A stretch of 14,708 bases of DNA from Candidatus Onthocola stercoravium (GCA_018711775.1 DVHV01000190.1:1-14708), one strand, 5' to 3'; shown: positions 1-7,603, counted from the stretch's first letter. The notes: a model not told the origin generated them from the sequence alone. Numbers and translations: made by a program.

Positions 1-1
1 A

Positions 2-346
2 TTATTTAATATTAAAGAAGAAGTTCGTTTTTTACATGATACAAATCAAACTGAAGAAACAGATGCTATTTTGTATGATTTAAGTAATACCCCAGAAGGA
101 CGGGTATATGATAATAAAATATGGGTTCCTAATGATGTATTATATGTTAAAACATGTTGTATGTATGCAACTACTTTTGCTTCTCTTAAAAGTGTGGATG
201 TTTTAAAAAAGGAAGTAGAAGAAATACTAGCAGAACATTATGAAGAAAGTGATGGAAAATATTACGATGCCGAAAATGATTTTACAATTTATGAATACAG
301 TATCGAAGAAGGACAAATTATGAATTATGTAATATTTGCATACTAA
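2..346 (+). CDS. C-terminal part of an unrecognised protein (5' end outside window)
   Basis: The frame is open from base 2 to a TAA at 344-346, giving 114 residues, so the gene begins to the left of the window. A TTG at 71 could be read as a start, but no Shine-Dalgarno site precedes it and the frame continues upstream, so I treat this as a 5'-truncated gene. The protein is acidic and soluble-looking, with a charged helical stretch (about residues 63-83 here, rich in Glu and Lys) and an aromatic C-terminus. There is no membrane segment and no motif I recognise. In B. subtilis the gene upstream of dnaB is nrdR, but this is not NrdR: its zinc ribbon and ATP-cone motifs are absent. It probably ends at the weak terminator at 411-441. 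The function is unknown. Confidence 0.6.
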   Translation, partial: LFNIKEEVRFLHDTNQTEETDAILYDLSNTPEGRVYDNKIWVPNDVLYVKTCCMYATTFASLKSVDVLKKEVEEILAEHYEESDGKYYDAENDFTIYEYSIEEGQIMNYVIFAY

Positions 347-410
347 TAAGTATTAGGTAAAGAAGACAATTATTGAGTAAGATGAATACATCTGAAGATA
401 AAATGAATTG

Positions 411-441
411 AGGACTATTTTTAGTTCTTTTTCTTTTTTTT
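411..441 (+). terminator. Weak intrinsic terminator before dnaB
   Basis: A 7-base-pair stem (AGGACTA with TAGTTCT, one G-U pair) with a 4-base loop is followed by a T-rich run interrupted by one C. It would end the transcript of the upstream partial gene. The stem is short, so some read-through into dnaB is possible. Confidence 0.5.
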
Positions 442-443
442 AA

Positions 444-452
444 TGGTATAAT
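444..452 (+). promoter_or_regulatory. Extended -10 promoter of dnaB-dnaI
   Basis: TGGTATAAT is a perfect extended -10 (TGn plus TATAAT). The region 17 bases upstream has no good -35 hexamer because it is the T-run of the terminator. Transcription would start near 459, essentially at the GAGGTGA ribosome binding site (460-466), leaving a leader of about 15 bases before the ATG at 474. Confidence 0.65.
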
Positions 453-473
453 ATATCTTGAGGTGAGACCTAT

Positions 474-1742
474 ATGGAAAATGTTACACTTTTACCAGCG
501 GATAGATATGTAATATTTAATAAAACAATTTTAACCGATTTTGATAAAAAGGTTTTGATTACATTTTATGAACCAATTATAGGTCATTTGGGGGTTAGTC
601 TTTATCTTACACTTTGGAATGATTTAGAAGGAATAAACCAAATATCAAGAGAACTTAATCATCATCATTTGATGAGTATTTTGAAGTGCCCATTAAATGC
701 TATAAAGGAAGCAAGAGAAGCCTTGGAGGCTGTTGGTTTAATTAAAACTTATTTTAAATCAGGAGATATTAATAATTATATTTATGAACTTTATTCTCCA
801 CTTAGTCCAACAGAATTTTTGAATCATCCTATTTTAAATGTTGTGCTTTATGATAATATTGGTGATTCAGAATATGAATATTTGAAAAAACTATATCAAA
901 AGCTTAAAATTGATACTAAAGATTATACTGATGTTTCCAAAAAAATTGATGAAGTTTATGTATCTCAATCAGATATTCCAGTATTTGAAAGTATTGAAAG
1001 AAGTGTAAATGATATTTCGTGCAATGATCAAGTTGATTTTGACTTAATTATTTCTTCAATTCCTAAGGGTATAATAAATGAAAGGGCTTTTAATAAAAAA
1101 ACAAAAGAACTTATTAATCAACTAGCCTTTATTTATAAAATTGATTCATTAAAGATGATGGAACTTATTAGAAGTGTTTTAAATGAATATGGAATGATTG
1201 ATAAAACAGCATTGAGACAAGCCTCACGCAAGATGTATCAATTTAATAATGGGGCTTTACCTACACTTATATATCGTAGTCAACCGGAATATTTAAAAAC
1301 GCCAGTGGGAGATAATTCAATGCGCGGTAAAATCATTAGAGCGTTTGAAAGTATCAATCCAGTAGATTTTTTAAGGAATAAGTATCGAGGTGTAAAACCA
1401 ACAACTGCAGATATTAAAATAATTGAAATGCTTGTTATCGATTTGGAAATGCCTCCGGCAGTGGTAAATGTTTTATTAGATTATGTTTTGCGTAAGAATA
1501 ATAATCGATTGTCTCGAGCTTATATTGAAACAATTGCTGGTCAATGGAAAAGAGCAGGATTAAAAAATGCTAGTGAAGCAATGGACTTTGCAGAAAAAGA
1601 AAATAATAAATTAACTAAAAAATTATCTAATAAAGAACATACTTCAAATGAACCTGTTTGGTTTAATAAAGATAATCAAAAACAAGAATTGACGGTTGAA
1701 GAACAACAAGAAATGGAAAATTTGTTTAAGGAGTTTAAATAA
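474..1742 (+). CDS. dnaB: Replication initiation and membrane attachment protein DnaB (primosome)
   Basis: This 422-residue protein matches the Gram-positive DnaB/DnaD primosome family (not the E. coli DnaB helicase). The N-terminal region (residues about 8-55) has the family's pattern of a Tyr-containing start followed by a winged-helix core with 'LYLTLW'. The C-terminal DnaD/DnaB domain (about 290-375) carries the YxxxIxxxW signature at Y350, I354 and W358. In Bacillus DnaB acts with DnaD and the loader DnaI to place the replicative helicase at oriC and at restart forks. B. subtilis DnaB is about 470 residues, so this copy is slightly shorter. The ATG at 474 has a GAGGTGA site eight bases upstream. 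The stop overlaps the dnaI start by one base (TAATG), which implies translational coupling. Identification rests on the motif and on the dnaI neighbour. Confidence 0.93.
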   Translation: MENVTLLPADRYVIFNKTILTDFDKKVLITFYEPIIGHLGVSLYLTLWNDLEGINQISRELNHHHLMSILKCPLNAIKEAREALEAVGLIKTYFKSGDINNYIYELYSPLSPTEFLNHPILNVVLYDNIGDSEYEYLKKLYQKLKIDTKDYTDVSKKIDEVYVSQSDIPVFESIERSVNDISCNDQVDFDLIISSIPKGIINERAFNKKTKELINQLAFIYKIDSLKMMELIRSVLNEYGMIDKTALRQASRKMYQFNNGALPTLIYRSQPEYLKTPVGDNSMRGKIIRAFESINPVDFLRNKYRGVKPTTADIKIIEMLVIDLEMPPAVVNVLLDYVLRKNNNRLSRAYIETIAGQWKRAGLKNASEAMDFAEKENNKLTKKLSNKEHTSNEPVWFNKDNQKQELTVEEQQEMENLFKEFK

Positions 1743-2632
1743 TGGAACAAGTTAAGATGACTTTGAGTGAAAAAATAGATAAAGAATTAGAAAGTAATTT
1801 ACAAAAATCAATGGAAGATAAAGACTTTTGTACTTTGGTTAAAAGACTCAAAATAAGTAAGAATCTTGCCAAAAAAAATAATTCTCAATTACAGGATACT
1901 TGTAGTGAACTAAAAAATTGTAGTACTTGTAAAGGATTATTTATGTGTAAAAATCGTGTAAGTGGTCATGTTTTATATCCAAGTGTTGAAGAAGAAAGTA
2001 TCAAATTTATTTATACACCATGTAAATATCAAAAATTACAAGATAAGGCAGAAGCAGAAAAAATGGATAGTTTGAATGAACTAAAACATGCCCGAATGAA
2101 AGATATTGATCCATCTGATAAAAATAGATTAGATGTAATTAGATGGCTTAAGACTTATTATGATAAATATGAAAAAGTAAATACTTTAAAAGGACTTTAT
2201 TTACATGGATCATTTGGTTCAGGAAAAACATTTTTGATTGCAGCATTGTTAAATGAATTAGAAATTAAGAAAAATGCTCAGATAGAAATAGTTTATTTTC
2301 CTGAATTACTTCGTAACATGAAAGAAGATTTTAGTTTAGTAGAAGATAAATTAAAATACTTACAAAATGTTGACATTTTACTTTTAGATGACATTGGTGC
2401 AGAAAATGTAACTGTTTGGGGTAGAGATGAAATTCTAGGGACAATTTTACAATATCGTATGAATAATAAACTTACGACATTCTTTACTTCTAATTTAAAT
2501 ATTCAAGAATTAGAAACCCATTTATCGATTACTAAAAATAGCGAAGATAAAGTAAAGAGTAGAAGGATAATTGAAAGAATAAAGCAACTTACTGATGATT
2601 TAGAATTAATTAGTGAAAATAGAAGAAAATGA
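1742..2632 (+). CDS. dnaI: Primosomal helicase loader DnaI (AAA+ ATPase)
   Basis: This 296-residue AAA+ ATPase belongs to the DnaI/DnaC loader family, which delivers the replicative helicase onto DNA. The N-terminal helicase-binding domain has a likely zinc site (C60, C63, H76, C94) with nearly the same spacing as the Cys-Cys-His-Cys site known in B. subtilis DnaI. The ATPase domain has a Walker A at 156-163 (GSFGSGKT, K162), a Walker B at 212-217 (ILLLDD) and a sensor-I Thr-Ser-Asn. An Arg-rich segment near the C-terminus (RRIIERI) could supply the arginine finger. The length is close to the family norm of about 310. The gene starts within the dnaB stop codon, and the ribosome binding site (AAGGAG) lies in the end of dnaB. 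The two genes form one operon with the promoter at 444. I see no terminator directly after the TGA stop. Confidence 0.95.
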   Translation: MEQVKMTLSEKIDKELESNLQKSMEDKDFCTLVKRLKISKNLAKKNNSQLQDTCSELKNCSTCKGLFMCKNRVSGHVLYPSVEEESIKFIYTPCKYQKLQDKAEAEKMDSLNELKHARMKDIDPSDKNRLDVIRWLKTYYDKYEKVNTLKGLYLHGSFGSGKTFLIAALLNELEIKKNAQIEIVYFPELLRNMKEDFSLVEDKLKYLQNVDILLLDDIGAENVTVWGRDEILGTILQYRMNNKLTTFFTSNLNIQELETHLSITKNSEDKVKSRRIIERIKQLTDDLELISENRRK

Positions 2633-2685
2633 CGAATTTTGTATTTCAAAAAAATATTTAATATCTTCCTTTAATTATAATTTTG

Positions 2686-2694
2686 TGGTATTAT
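2686..2694 (+). promoter_or_regulatory. Extended -10 promoter of the small membrane protein gene
   Basis: TGGTATTAT matches an extended -10 with one mismatch in the hexamer. The -35 region is poor. The -10 ends 23 bases before the ATG at 2717, the same geometry as the dnaB promoter. Confidence 0.5.
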
Positions 2695-2716
2695 TTTAAT
2701 ATAAGGGTGTGATGAT

Positions 2717-2983
2717 ATGGCTTTAGAACCATTATTAAAAGATGAAGAAGAAAAAATAGTTTTTGCTAGCAATAATAAACTATCAGAAAAAAATAAAAAT
2801 GGTGGATTAAAATCCTGTTTGAATAAACCAGTCATTTTAACGGTTATTTTGACGTTAATTGTATTTTATTTTTTTGGTAGAACTGCATATGGATTTTATA
2901 TAGGTTTTAAATATTATGATTTAAGATTTGCTAGTAATATAGTATCTATTGTAAATTTAGATGATATTACAAATATTTTATAA
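2717..2983 (+). CDS. Small single-pass membrane protein of unknown function
   Basis: This 88-residue protein has a charged N-terminal half (about residues 1-37, many Asp, Glu, Lys and Asn), one strongly hydrophobic segment (about 38-57), then a short aromatic tail ending in a mixed helix. The positive residues just before the hydrophobic segment (K32, K37) suggest the N-terminus is cytoplasmic. No known domain is recognised. Support for a real gene is a purine-rich AAGGGTG site before the ATG, a promoter-like extended -10 and the coherent membrane topology. It follows dnaI, where B. subtilis has ytxB, another membrane protein, but it is far shorter than YtxB and no similarity is claimed. It converges on the YolD-like gene with only eight bases between the stops. 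Confidence 0.6.
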   Translation: MALEPLLKDEEEKIVFASNNKLSEKNKNGGLKSCLNKPVILTVILTLIVFYFFGRTAYGFYIGFKYYDLRFASNIVSIVNLDDITNIL

Positions 2984-2991
2984 TTTTAAAT

Positions 2992-3312
2992 TTACTCATT
3001 AGTAATACTAAATATTTGTTTAAACAGCAATTTGAATTCATTATTTAGATAGATAGTTTTATAAATGCTATCTATTCTTTTTATTGTTGATTTTACTTTT
3101 ATTAAAAATCCATCTTTATAATATGTAATTATGATTGGACTTTGACAGTAATAAGCCTCAATTATTTTTTCTTCTAATTCTTTTTGTTCTTCTTCACTAA
3201 TTTGAGGTTTTTCTATTTTAGATTTTTCTATAATTAGTGAGTTAACGATTGCTCTTCCATTCATAAGAGAGTTAAATGGAGCCCATTTTTTCATGCCCCG
3301 ATCTTTATTCAT
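2992..3312 (-). CDS. YolD-like protein, partner of the Y-family polymerase
   Basis: This 106-residue protein has the conserved start of the YolD-like family: RGMKKWAPF at residues 5-13. In Bacillus, YolD-like genes (for example yqjX and yozL) sit beside the Y-family polymerases YqjW and UvrX. They are thought to assist them in the way UmuD assists UmuC, but the mechanism is not well established. The frame is open upstream to 3360, but the start chosen is the ATG at 3310-3312, because GGAGGT lies just before it and the family motif begins right after it. The start overlaps the polymerase stop by eight bases (ATGAATAA), so the two are translationally coupled. The rest of the protein is a Glu/Lys-rich helix (about 32-52) and a beta-rich C-terminal part, consistent with the family. 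It would be co-induced by DNA damage through the LexA box. Confidence 0.85.
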   Translation of the reverse strand: MNKDRGMKKWAPFNSLMNGRAIVNSLIIEKSKIEKPQISEEEQKELEEKIIEAYYCQSPIIITYYKDGFLIKVKSTIKRIDSIYKTIYLNNEFKLLFKQIFSITNE

Positions 3313-4567
3313 GGTGACCTCCAATTTTGGTATTTCTTTCGATAGCAGTAGAATCTTCAAGTAAATTTGAGGCCTTTATTAAACTGTTCTTACCAAATTT
3401 TTCTTTTATTTCATCGATTGCTTCATTAATTTTATCTTCTTTTTGAATGCTTGAGTATTCTTCAAATAAATTTAATTGTACTCCTTGTTTAGAAATTAAT
3501 CCGCCGCAGGAAATACTTACTTTTCTAATAGGTAAGTAATTATAATATCTATCAAAGATAATATTACAATATTTATTAATTTCTTTAGTTGAATCAGTTG
3601 GAGCATCAAGTTTTAAAGAGTGATAAAAACCACTATTAATTTCTTTAGAATAGCTTATACCTAAACCAATTACAGTAGTTTGTTTATTATTTGCTCTAAG
3701 TCTTGCTGTAAGTAGTTCAACCATTTCTGAAATTATCAATCTGATATTTGTTTCATTATAGTCTTTAAATAGCACTTGGGAATGACTATAAGATTTATCT
3801 TTGGCCTCTATTTTATAATCAGCAATGTGACTTAAGTCGATACCATTAGCATGATTCCACAGTTCTTCACCCATAACTCCAAATTTATCTTTTAATTTGT
3901 TTATATCATATTTGGCTAAATCTCCGATAGTGTAGATATTTAAAATGTTTAAATTCTTTTCCATCCTTTTGCCGATTCCCCACATTTTAGAAAGGGGAGT
4001 AATAGGCCATAATTTTTCAGAAATATCTTTATAAGTCCATTTGGCAATACCATTTTTGTATTTTTTAGCTTCCACATCCATAGCCACTTTAGCCAGCAAA
4101 AGATTAGGTCCGATTCCACAAGTTGCAGTAAGACCAGTTTGTTCTTGAATTTTTTCAAGAATTTCTTCAGCTAGTTCATAATCAGTTTTTTTATATAATT
4201 TTAAATAATCAGTTACATCTAAAAAACATTCATCAATTGAATAAACATGTAAATCAGCCTCAGCGACATAATCTAGATAAATACCTACAACTTCTTTGCT
4301 TTTTTTAATATATAGTTTCATCCGGGGAGGAACAATGGTGTATTTTATATTCTTGGGAATATCATAAAGTCTAGTTCTTGATGCTACTCCTTGAGCCTTT
4401 AAATAAGGAGTAACTGCTAAAGTAATAGCGCCATTACCTTGCTTAGGGTTGGCAACAACTAAAGGAACTTTAAAAGGATCTAAACCTCTTTCAATACATT
4501 CGCAAGAGGCAAAGAAACTCTTTAAGTCGATACACATAATATTTCTTTCTGGATATAATTTTTCCAT
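3305..4567 (-). CDS. Y-family translesion DNA polymerase (UmuC/UvrX type)
   Basis: This 420-residue translesion polymerase copies past damaged template bases with low fidelity. The palm carries the catalytic carboxylates D14 (CIDLKSFF) and D112-E113 (YSIDECFLD). F19 sits at the usual steric-gate position. A helix-hairpin-helix region follows (about 180-215, 'MWGIGKRMEKNL'), then the little-finger domain. QLNLF at 364-368 is a clear sliding-clamp binding motif. The YolD-like partner and the LexA site make UvrX/YqjW a better match than housekeeping DinB, so I give no symbol. The ATG at 4567 has GGAGGT seven bases upstream. The promoter at 4599-4627 and the overlapping LexA box indicate SOS control. 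The gene is intact, with all key residues present. Confidence 0.93.
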   Translation of the reverse strand: MEKLYPERNIMCIDLKSFFASCECIERGLDPFKVPLVVANPKQGNGAITLAVTPYLKAQGVASRTRLYDIPKNIKYTIVPPRMKLYIKKSKEVVGIYLDYVAEADLHVYSIDECFLDVTDYLKLYKKTDYELAEEILEKIQEQTGLTATCGIGPNLLLAKVAMDVEAKKYKNGIAKWTYKDISEKLWPITPLSKMWGIGKRMEKNLNILNIYTIGDLAKYDINKLKDKFGVMGEELWNHANGIDLSHIADYKIEAKDKSYSHSQVLFKDYNETNIRLIISEMVELLTARLRANNKQTTVIGLGISYSKEINSGFYHSLKLDAPTDSTKEINKYCNIIFDRYYNYLPIRKVSISCGGLISKQGVQLNLFEEYSSIQKEDKINEAIDEIKEKFGKNSLIKASNLLEDSTAIERNTKIGGHHE

Positions 4568-4577
4568 AATTTACCTC

Positions 4578-4591
4578 CGAACCTTTGTTCA
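4578..4591 (-). promoter_or_regulatory. LexA (DinR) operator of the polymerase operon
   Basis: On the forward strand the sequence reads CGAAC-CTTT-GTTCA, which contains the complete GAACNNNNGTTC core of the Bacillus-type LexA box. It lies between the -10 and the GGAGGT site of the reverse-strand operon and covers the expected transcription start (about 4592). Bound LexA would therefore block initiation. Match, position and target gene all agree. Confidence 0.87.
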
Positions 4592-4598
4592 TGATTAA

Positions 4599-4627
4599 AT
4601 TATAAAACAAATATATAATATTAGCAA
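4599..4627 (-). promoter_or_regulatory. Promoter of the SOS polymerase operon
   Basis: Read on the reverse strand, TTGCTA (4627-4622) is separated by 17 bases from a perfect TATAAT (4604-4599). The -10 ends about 32 bases before the ATG, and the LexA box sits directly downstream. Confidence 0.75.
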
Positions 4628-4904
4628 TTCCTATTTTTGGTATTAATTCTTAAGCCATTGATAATGCTATCACTAATTATTCTATCAAAAGATTAATTTT
4701 TTATTTCTTTTCTTAAATCTCTATTACTTGGTTAATGTAGTATAAGCATATAGCGTTTCACTATTGTCTTGTAATTCACGAACTTTCTTATAATTTCATT
4801 ATTCCTAATTAAATTTTCAAATACCACTGAATTTGACTGTTATGAAATATATTTTTAAACAATACCTAATTATTTAATTGCCAAAAAATAAAATTACAAT
4901 AGTC

Positions 4905-4922
4905 TTAACCACCTGTGGTTAA
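4905..4922. promoter_or_regulatory. Inverted repeat upstream of the Cys-rich surface gene
   Basis: TTAACCAC and GTGGTTAA are perfect inverted arms separated by CT. As RNA this forms seven pairs with a four-base loop, followed on the forward strand by TTATTTTT, so it could be an intrinsic terminator. No forward-strand gene precedes it, so a protein-binding operator for the gene at 5027 is equally possible. Confidence 0.4.
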
Positions 4923-4940
4923 TTATTTTTCCATACAATT

Positions 4941-4949
4941 TGTTATACT
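4941..4949 (+). promoter_or_regulatory. Possible upstream extended -10 for the Cys-rich surface gene
   Basis: TGTTATACT is an extended -10 that begins a 14-base stretch (TATACTTAATTTAA, 4944-4957). The same stretch occurs at 13038-13051, where it contains the -10 of the other surface-protein gene. The -35 region is poor. It would give a leader of about 70 bases. Confidence 0.35.
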
Positions 4950-4972
4950 TAATTTAAAGTATGTGACATAGT

Positions 4973-5000
4973 TTGACAAAAATCTTGTATGCAATATGCT
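4973..5000 (+). promoter_or_regulatory. Promoter of the Cys-rich surface protein gene
   Basis: A perfect TTGACA (4973-4978) lies 16 bases from TATGCT (4995-5000). The -10 ends 27 bases before the ATG at 5027, and a GGAGATGAT site begins at 5012. Confidence 0.65.
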
Positions 5001-5026
5001 AACATTAATATGGAGATGATTGTAGA

Positions 5027-5791
5027 ATGGACAGAAAAAGAAATATAATAATCATAAGTAGTTTAATAATACTATTTTTTCTAGTTGCTTTAATTAATTT
5101 GTTTTATGTTAACAAATCTCAAGAAGTTTATGAAAATGAAAAAAGTAATAATTATATTTCAGAAAACATTTTAACGATGATGTATGAAACCGCAGAAGGA
5201 AGTGGAGAATATGTTGTTGCAAGTGATACGACCTGGCCGCAGGATGGTTATACTTTTAATGAACAACTATCTAGTTGTGAAAATGGAGGCACGCTTACTT
5301 GGGATGATGAGAATAAAAGAGTAATAATGCAAACTAATACTTCAGATAAATGCTATGTTTATTTTGATGTTGAAGTTCCATGTACAAACTATATGAACGT
5401 CGGGGATAGTATAACTTTAGTAGGAAACAACTGTGGGCCTGGAACAATTGGCGGTAGTGGATGTTCTCCGACATATCATACCGAAAATTTTGTATATGGT
5501 TCTTATATTTTGGATTATGAAACAAGTGGTTTATATGAAAATTTTCCTTATGTTTTAGAATCATACTACACATTACATTCTGTACCTGGATATACAAATT
5601 ATGTAATGAATCAAGAATATGGTTTATATAATAATTCATATGTATTGTACACCCAACAAAGCGCTGATGAATTTTTTTATAGTTACAAATTATCTTCTGA
5701 CAAAAACTATTGTGATATATGCATTAATGGATATACCGAAACGGTTGTCGATTGCAATACAGAAAACTGGTGGGTAAATAATGGCGAATAA
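5027..5791 (+). CDS. Membrane-anchored, cysteine-rich extracellular protein
   Basis: This 254-residue protein has a short positive N-terminus (MDRKR), an uncleaved-looking hydrophobic anchor (about 6-28) and a large polar part rich in Asn, Tyr, Ser and Gly that should face outside. Eight cysteines lie in the polar part (84, 109, 119, 136, 146, 229, 232, 243), an even number that would allow disulfides. Residues about 49-114 form a compact module with SCENGGTLTW and DKCYVYFD. I recall similar 'ENGG...CYVYFD' modules in surface proteins of uncultured gut Bacilli, but I cannot verify this here. No LPxTG, lipobox or enzymatic motif is visible. The ATG at 5027 has a GGAG site 11 bases upstream. 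The gene stands alone under its own promoter. A role in adhesion or surface structure is inference only. Confidence 0.8.
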   Translation: MDRKRNIIIISSLIILFFLVALINLFYVNKSQEVYENEKSNNYISENILTMMYETAEGSGEYVVASDTTWPQDGYTFNEQLSSCENGGTLTWDDENKRVIMQTNTSDKCYVYFDVEVPCTNYMNVGDSITLVGNNCGPGTIGGSGCSPTYHTENFVYGSYILDYETSGLYENFPYVLESYYTLHSVPGYTNYVMNQEYGLYNNSYVLYTQQSADEFFYSYKLSSDKNYCDICINGYTETVVDCNTENWWVNNGE

Positions 5792-5825
5792 CTAAAAATC
5801 TTTTTTCCAAAACTCTTCAATTTTA

Positions 5826-5834
5826 TGTTATACT
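5826..5834 (+). promoter_or_regulatory. Extended -10 promoter of the HerA-like ATPase operon
   Basis: TGTTATACT is an extended -10 ending 24 bases before the ATG at 5858. The -35 region (near 5805-5811) is weak. An AGGTG ribosome binding site lies at 5846-5850, close to the expected start of transcription. No convincing terminator separates it from the previous gene. Confidence 0.55.
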
Positions 5835-5857
5835 TATCTTAGAATAGGTGTGATAAA

Positions 5858-7591
5858 ATGTTTGGAAAAGTACTTAGGATAGACAATAACGAACTAACAA
5901 TCGAGAATTTAGGAAAAAAAGCCTTATCAAGTTTAATGAACGTTCATGTGGTTTTTGAAGACGAAACAAGAAAAATTATTGGTGAAATAATTTTCATAGA
6001 TGAGACAGTTATAAAGATATTATTAGTTGGTGAAATAGTTAATAATACATTTATCTCTGGAGTCATAAAAAAGCCTAGTGGTATTACTAATATTAGAATA
6101 GTTACATTTCCAGAATTGGAACTTATTTTTGGCAAAAATCAATTAAATAAGGATAATTTACTTTTAGGTAGATCTGCAATTTATAACAATTTAAATATTT
6201 CTGTCCCTTTAAATAGTTTCTTTGCTAACCATAGTGCCATTATTGGAAATACTGGAAGTGGTAAATCTTGTGGACTTGCTAGAATTTTACAAAACTTATT
6301 TTTAGTAAATCCCCAAAAACCAGTTAATGCTCACATAGTTTTATTTGATGCTTATGGTGAATATGTTAATGCTTTTCAAGAACTTAACAGTAACGGATTT
6401 AAAACTATCAATTATACTACGAAAATAGAAAAAGAGGGTGAAAGACAACTTTCTTTTCCGGCTTATTTTTTGGATGTTGATGATTTAGCAATCCTTTTGC
6501 AAGTGCAAAGTAGTGAACAAATTCCTGTTCTAACTAAGGCTTTAAAATTGGTTACAATTTTTAAAAGTAATAATCCTTTAATGAAAGAATATAAAAACGA
6601 TATCATTGCTAATTGCCTACTTGACATACTTACCAGTGGACGTTCATCCAGCCATATAAGAGACCAAATAATTGCAGTTTTATCTCACTATAATACGGAA
6701 ACCTTAAATCTTGATGCTATAATTCATCAACCAGGTTATGACAGAACTTTCCGTCAATGTTTGCTTATTGATGAACAAGGCAAAATGAATGCCATTTTTG
6801 AAGTAGTGAAATTTCTACAAAATTTTGAAAAAGTTAATCTAGATAATCTTAAAGTAACTACTGATTTTGCTTATACATTAGATGACTTGTATTATGCCTT
6901 AGAATTTGCTTTAATTAGTGAAGGAGTAATCAACAGTAATACCTCTTATGAACAAAATAATATTTTAAAAAATAGGTTACAATCTATAATAAATAGTAAT
7001 GAAAAAGAGATATTTAAATTTGATGAGTATATATCTAAAGAAACATTTGTAGAAACAATGTTTAATGGAGTTCAACTTATAAATATTAATCTAGATAACT
7101 TAGATGATAGATTTGCTAAGATTATTACAAAACTTTATTCCAAACTATTATTTAATTATACTACAAGTAGAAATCCCCGAGGTAAATTCTCGGTAAATAT
7201 AGTGCTAGAAGAAGCCCATCGTTATGTTCAAAACGATAATGACATTAATATAATAGGTTATAATATCTTTGATAGAATTACTAAAGAAGGAAGAAAATAT
7301 GGAACTCTTCTTACATTTATCACCCAAAGGCCTAGTGAACTTTCAACTACAGCCTTATCACAATGTGCCAATTATATAGTGTTTAGAGTATTTCATCCGG
7401 AAGACTTAAATATTGTAAGAAGTATGAGTACTAATGTCTCATCAGAAACATTAGAACAAATTAAAGGACTTAACCCTGGGACAGCATTTTGTTTTGGAAC
7501 AGGCTTTAAGATTCCAACTTTAGTAATGTTTACGTTGCCAAGACCACTTCCAGAAAGTACGAGTCTAAAAATAAGTGAGTTATGGTATTAA
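5858..7591 (+). CDS. HerA/FtsK-superfamily ATPase (DUF87 type)
   Basis: This 577-residue protein is laid out as in HerA-type hexameric DNA-translocating ATPases. An N-terminal beta-rich HAS-barrel-like region (about 1-90) is followed by a RecA-like ATPase core. Walker A is GNTGSGKS at 130-137 (K136), and Walker B is IVLEEAH at 448-454 with catalytic Glu. ITQRPSEL at about 488-495 and the following 'ALSQCANYIVFRVFHPED' are strongly typical of the family. The insert between the Walker motifs (about 200-400) is mostly helical. In archaea HerA works with the nuclease NurA in end resection, and bacterial relatives pair with SIR2 or DUF4297 proteins in phage defence. Neither partner lies beside this gene. 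The next gene is an alpha/beta hydrolase 12 bases downstream in the same operon. The DNA-translocase role comes from the family; its function here is unknown. Confidence 0.88.
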   Translation: MFGKVLRIDNNELTIENLGKKALSSLMNVHVVFEDETRKIIGEIIFIDETVIKILLVGEIVNNTFISGVIKKPSGITNIRIVTFPELELIFGKNQLNKDNLLLGRSAIYNNLNISVPLNSFFANHSAIIGNTGSGKSCGLARILQNLFLVNPQKPVNAHIVLFDAYGEYVNAFQELNSNGFKTINYTTKIEKEGERQLSFPAYFLDVDDLAILLQVQSSEQIPVLTKALKLVTIFKSNNPLMKEYKNDIIANCLLDILTSGRSSSHIRDQIIAVLSHYNTETLNLDAIIHQPGYDRTFRQCLLIDEQGKMNAIFEVVKFLQNFEKVNLDNLKVTTDFAYTLDDLYYALEFALISEGVINSNTSYEQNNILKNRLQSIINSNEKEIFKFDEYISKETFVETMFNGVQLININLDNLDDRFAKIITKLYSKLLFNYTTSRNPRGKFSVNIVLEEAHRYVQNDNDINIIGYNIFDRITKEGRKYGTLLTFITQRPSELSTTALSQCANYIVFRVFHPEDLNIVRSMSTNVSSETLEQIKGLNPGTAFCFGTGFKIPTLVMFTLPRPLPESTSLKISELWY

Positions 7592-7603
7592 GGAGGATAA
7601 AAA

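Larger units (their letters stand above)
4628..4972. other. AT-rich intergenic region without a confident gene
   Basis: About 350 bases separate two divergent transcription units. There is no open frame of useful length with a ribosome binding site. On the reverse strand between 4839 and 4724 there are two overlapping short frames with protein-like composition (ending ...LYAYTTLTK then TAA, and ...NLIRNNEIIRK in another frame). They would join through one frameshift and could be the eroded end of a gene, but this is weak. The other visible structures are the palindrome at 4905-4922 and a promoter-like sequence at 4941-4949, listed separately. Confidence 0.5.

Noticed and set aside
474..1742. 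Replicative DnaB helicase
   Set aside because: It has no Walker motifs. The DnaD-type YxxxIxxxW motif and the adjacent dnaI identify the Gram-positive initiation protein of the same name.
2970..3018. Inverted repeat CAAATATTT/AAATATTTG between the convergent genes as a bidirectional terminator
   Set aside because: The loop is over 30 bases, the arms are nearly all A-T and no T-run follows on either strand, so chance in AT-rich DNA is more likely.
5334..5639. Reverse-strand open frame of about 100 codons
   Set aside because: It lies wholly inside the Cys-rich surface gene, has no ribosome binding site, and its composition (many His, Tyr, Asn, Leu) is the usual shadow of an AT-rich coding strand.
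5858..7591. FtsK/SpoIIIE or conjugation coupling protein
   Set aside because: The N-terminus has no membrane segments, and the ITQRPSEL/SQCANYIVFR region and LEEAH Walker B fit HerA/DUF87 better.
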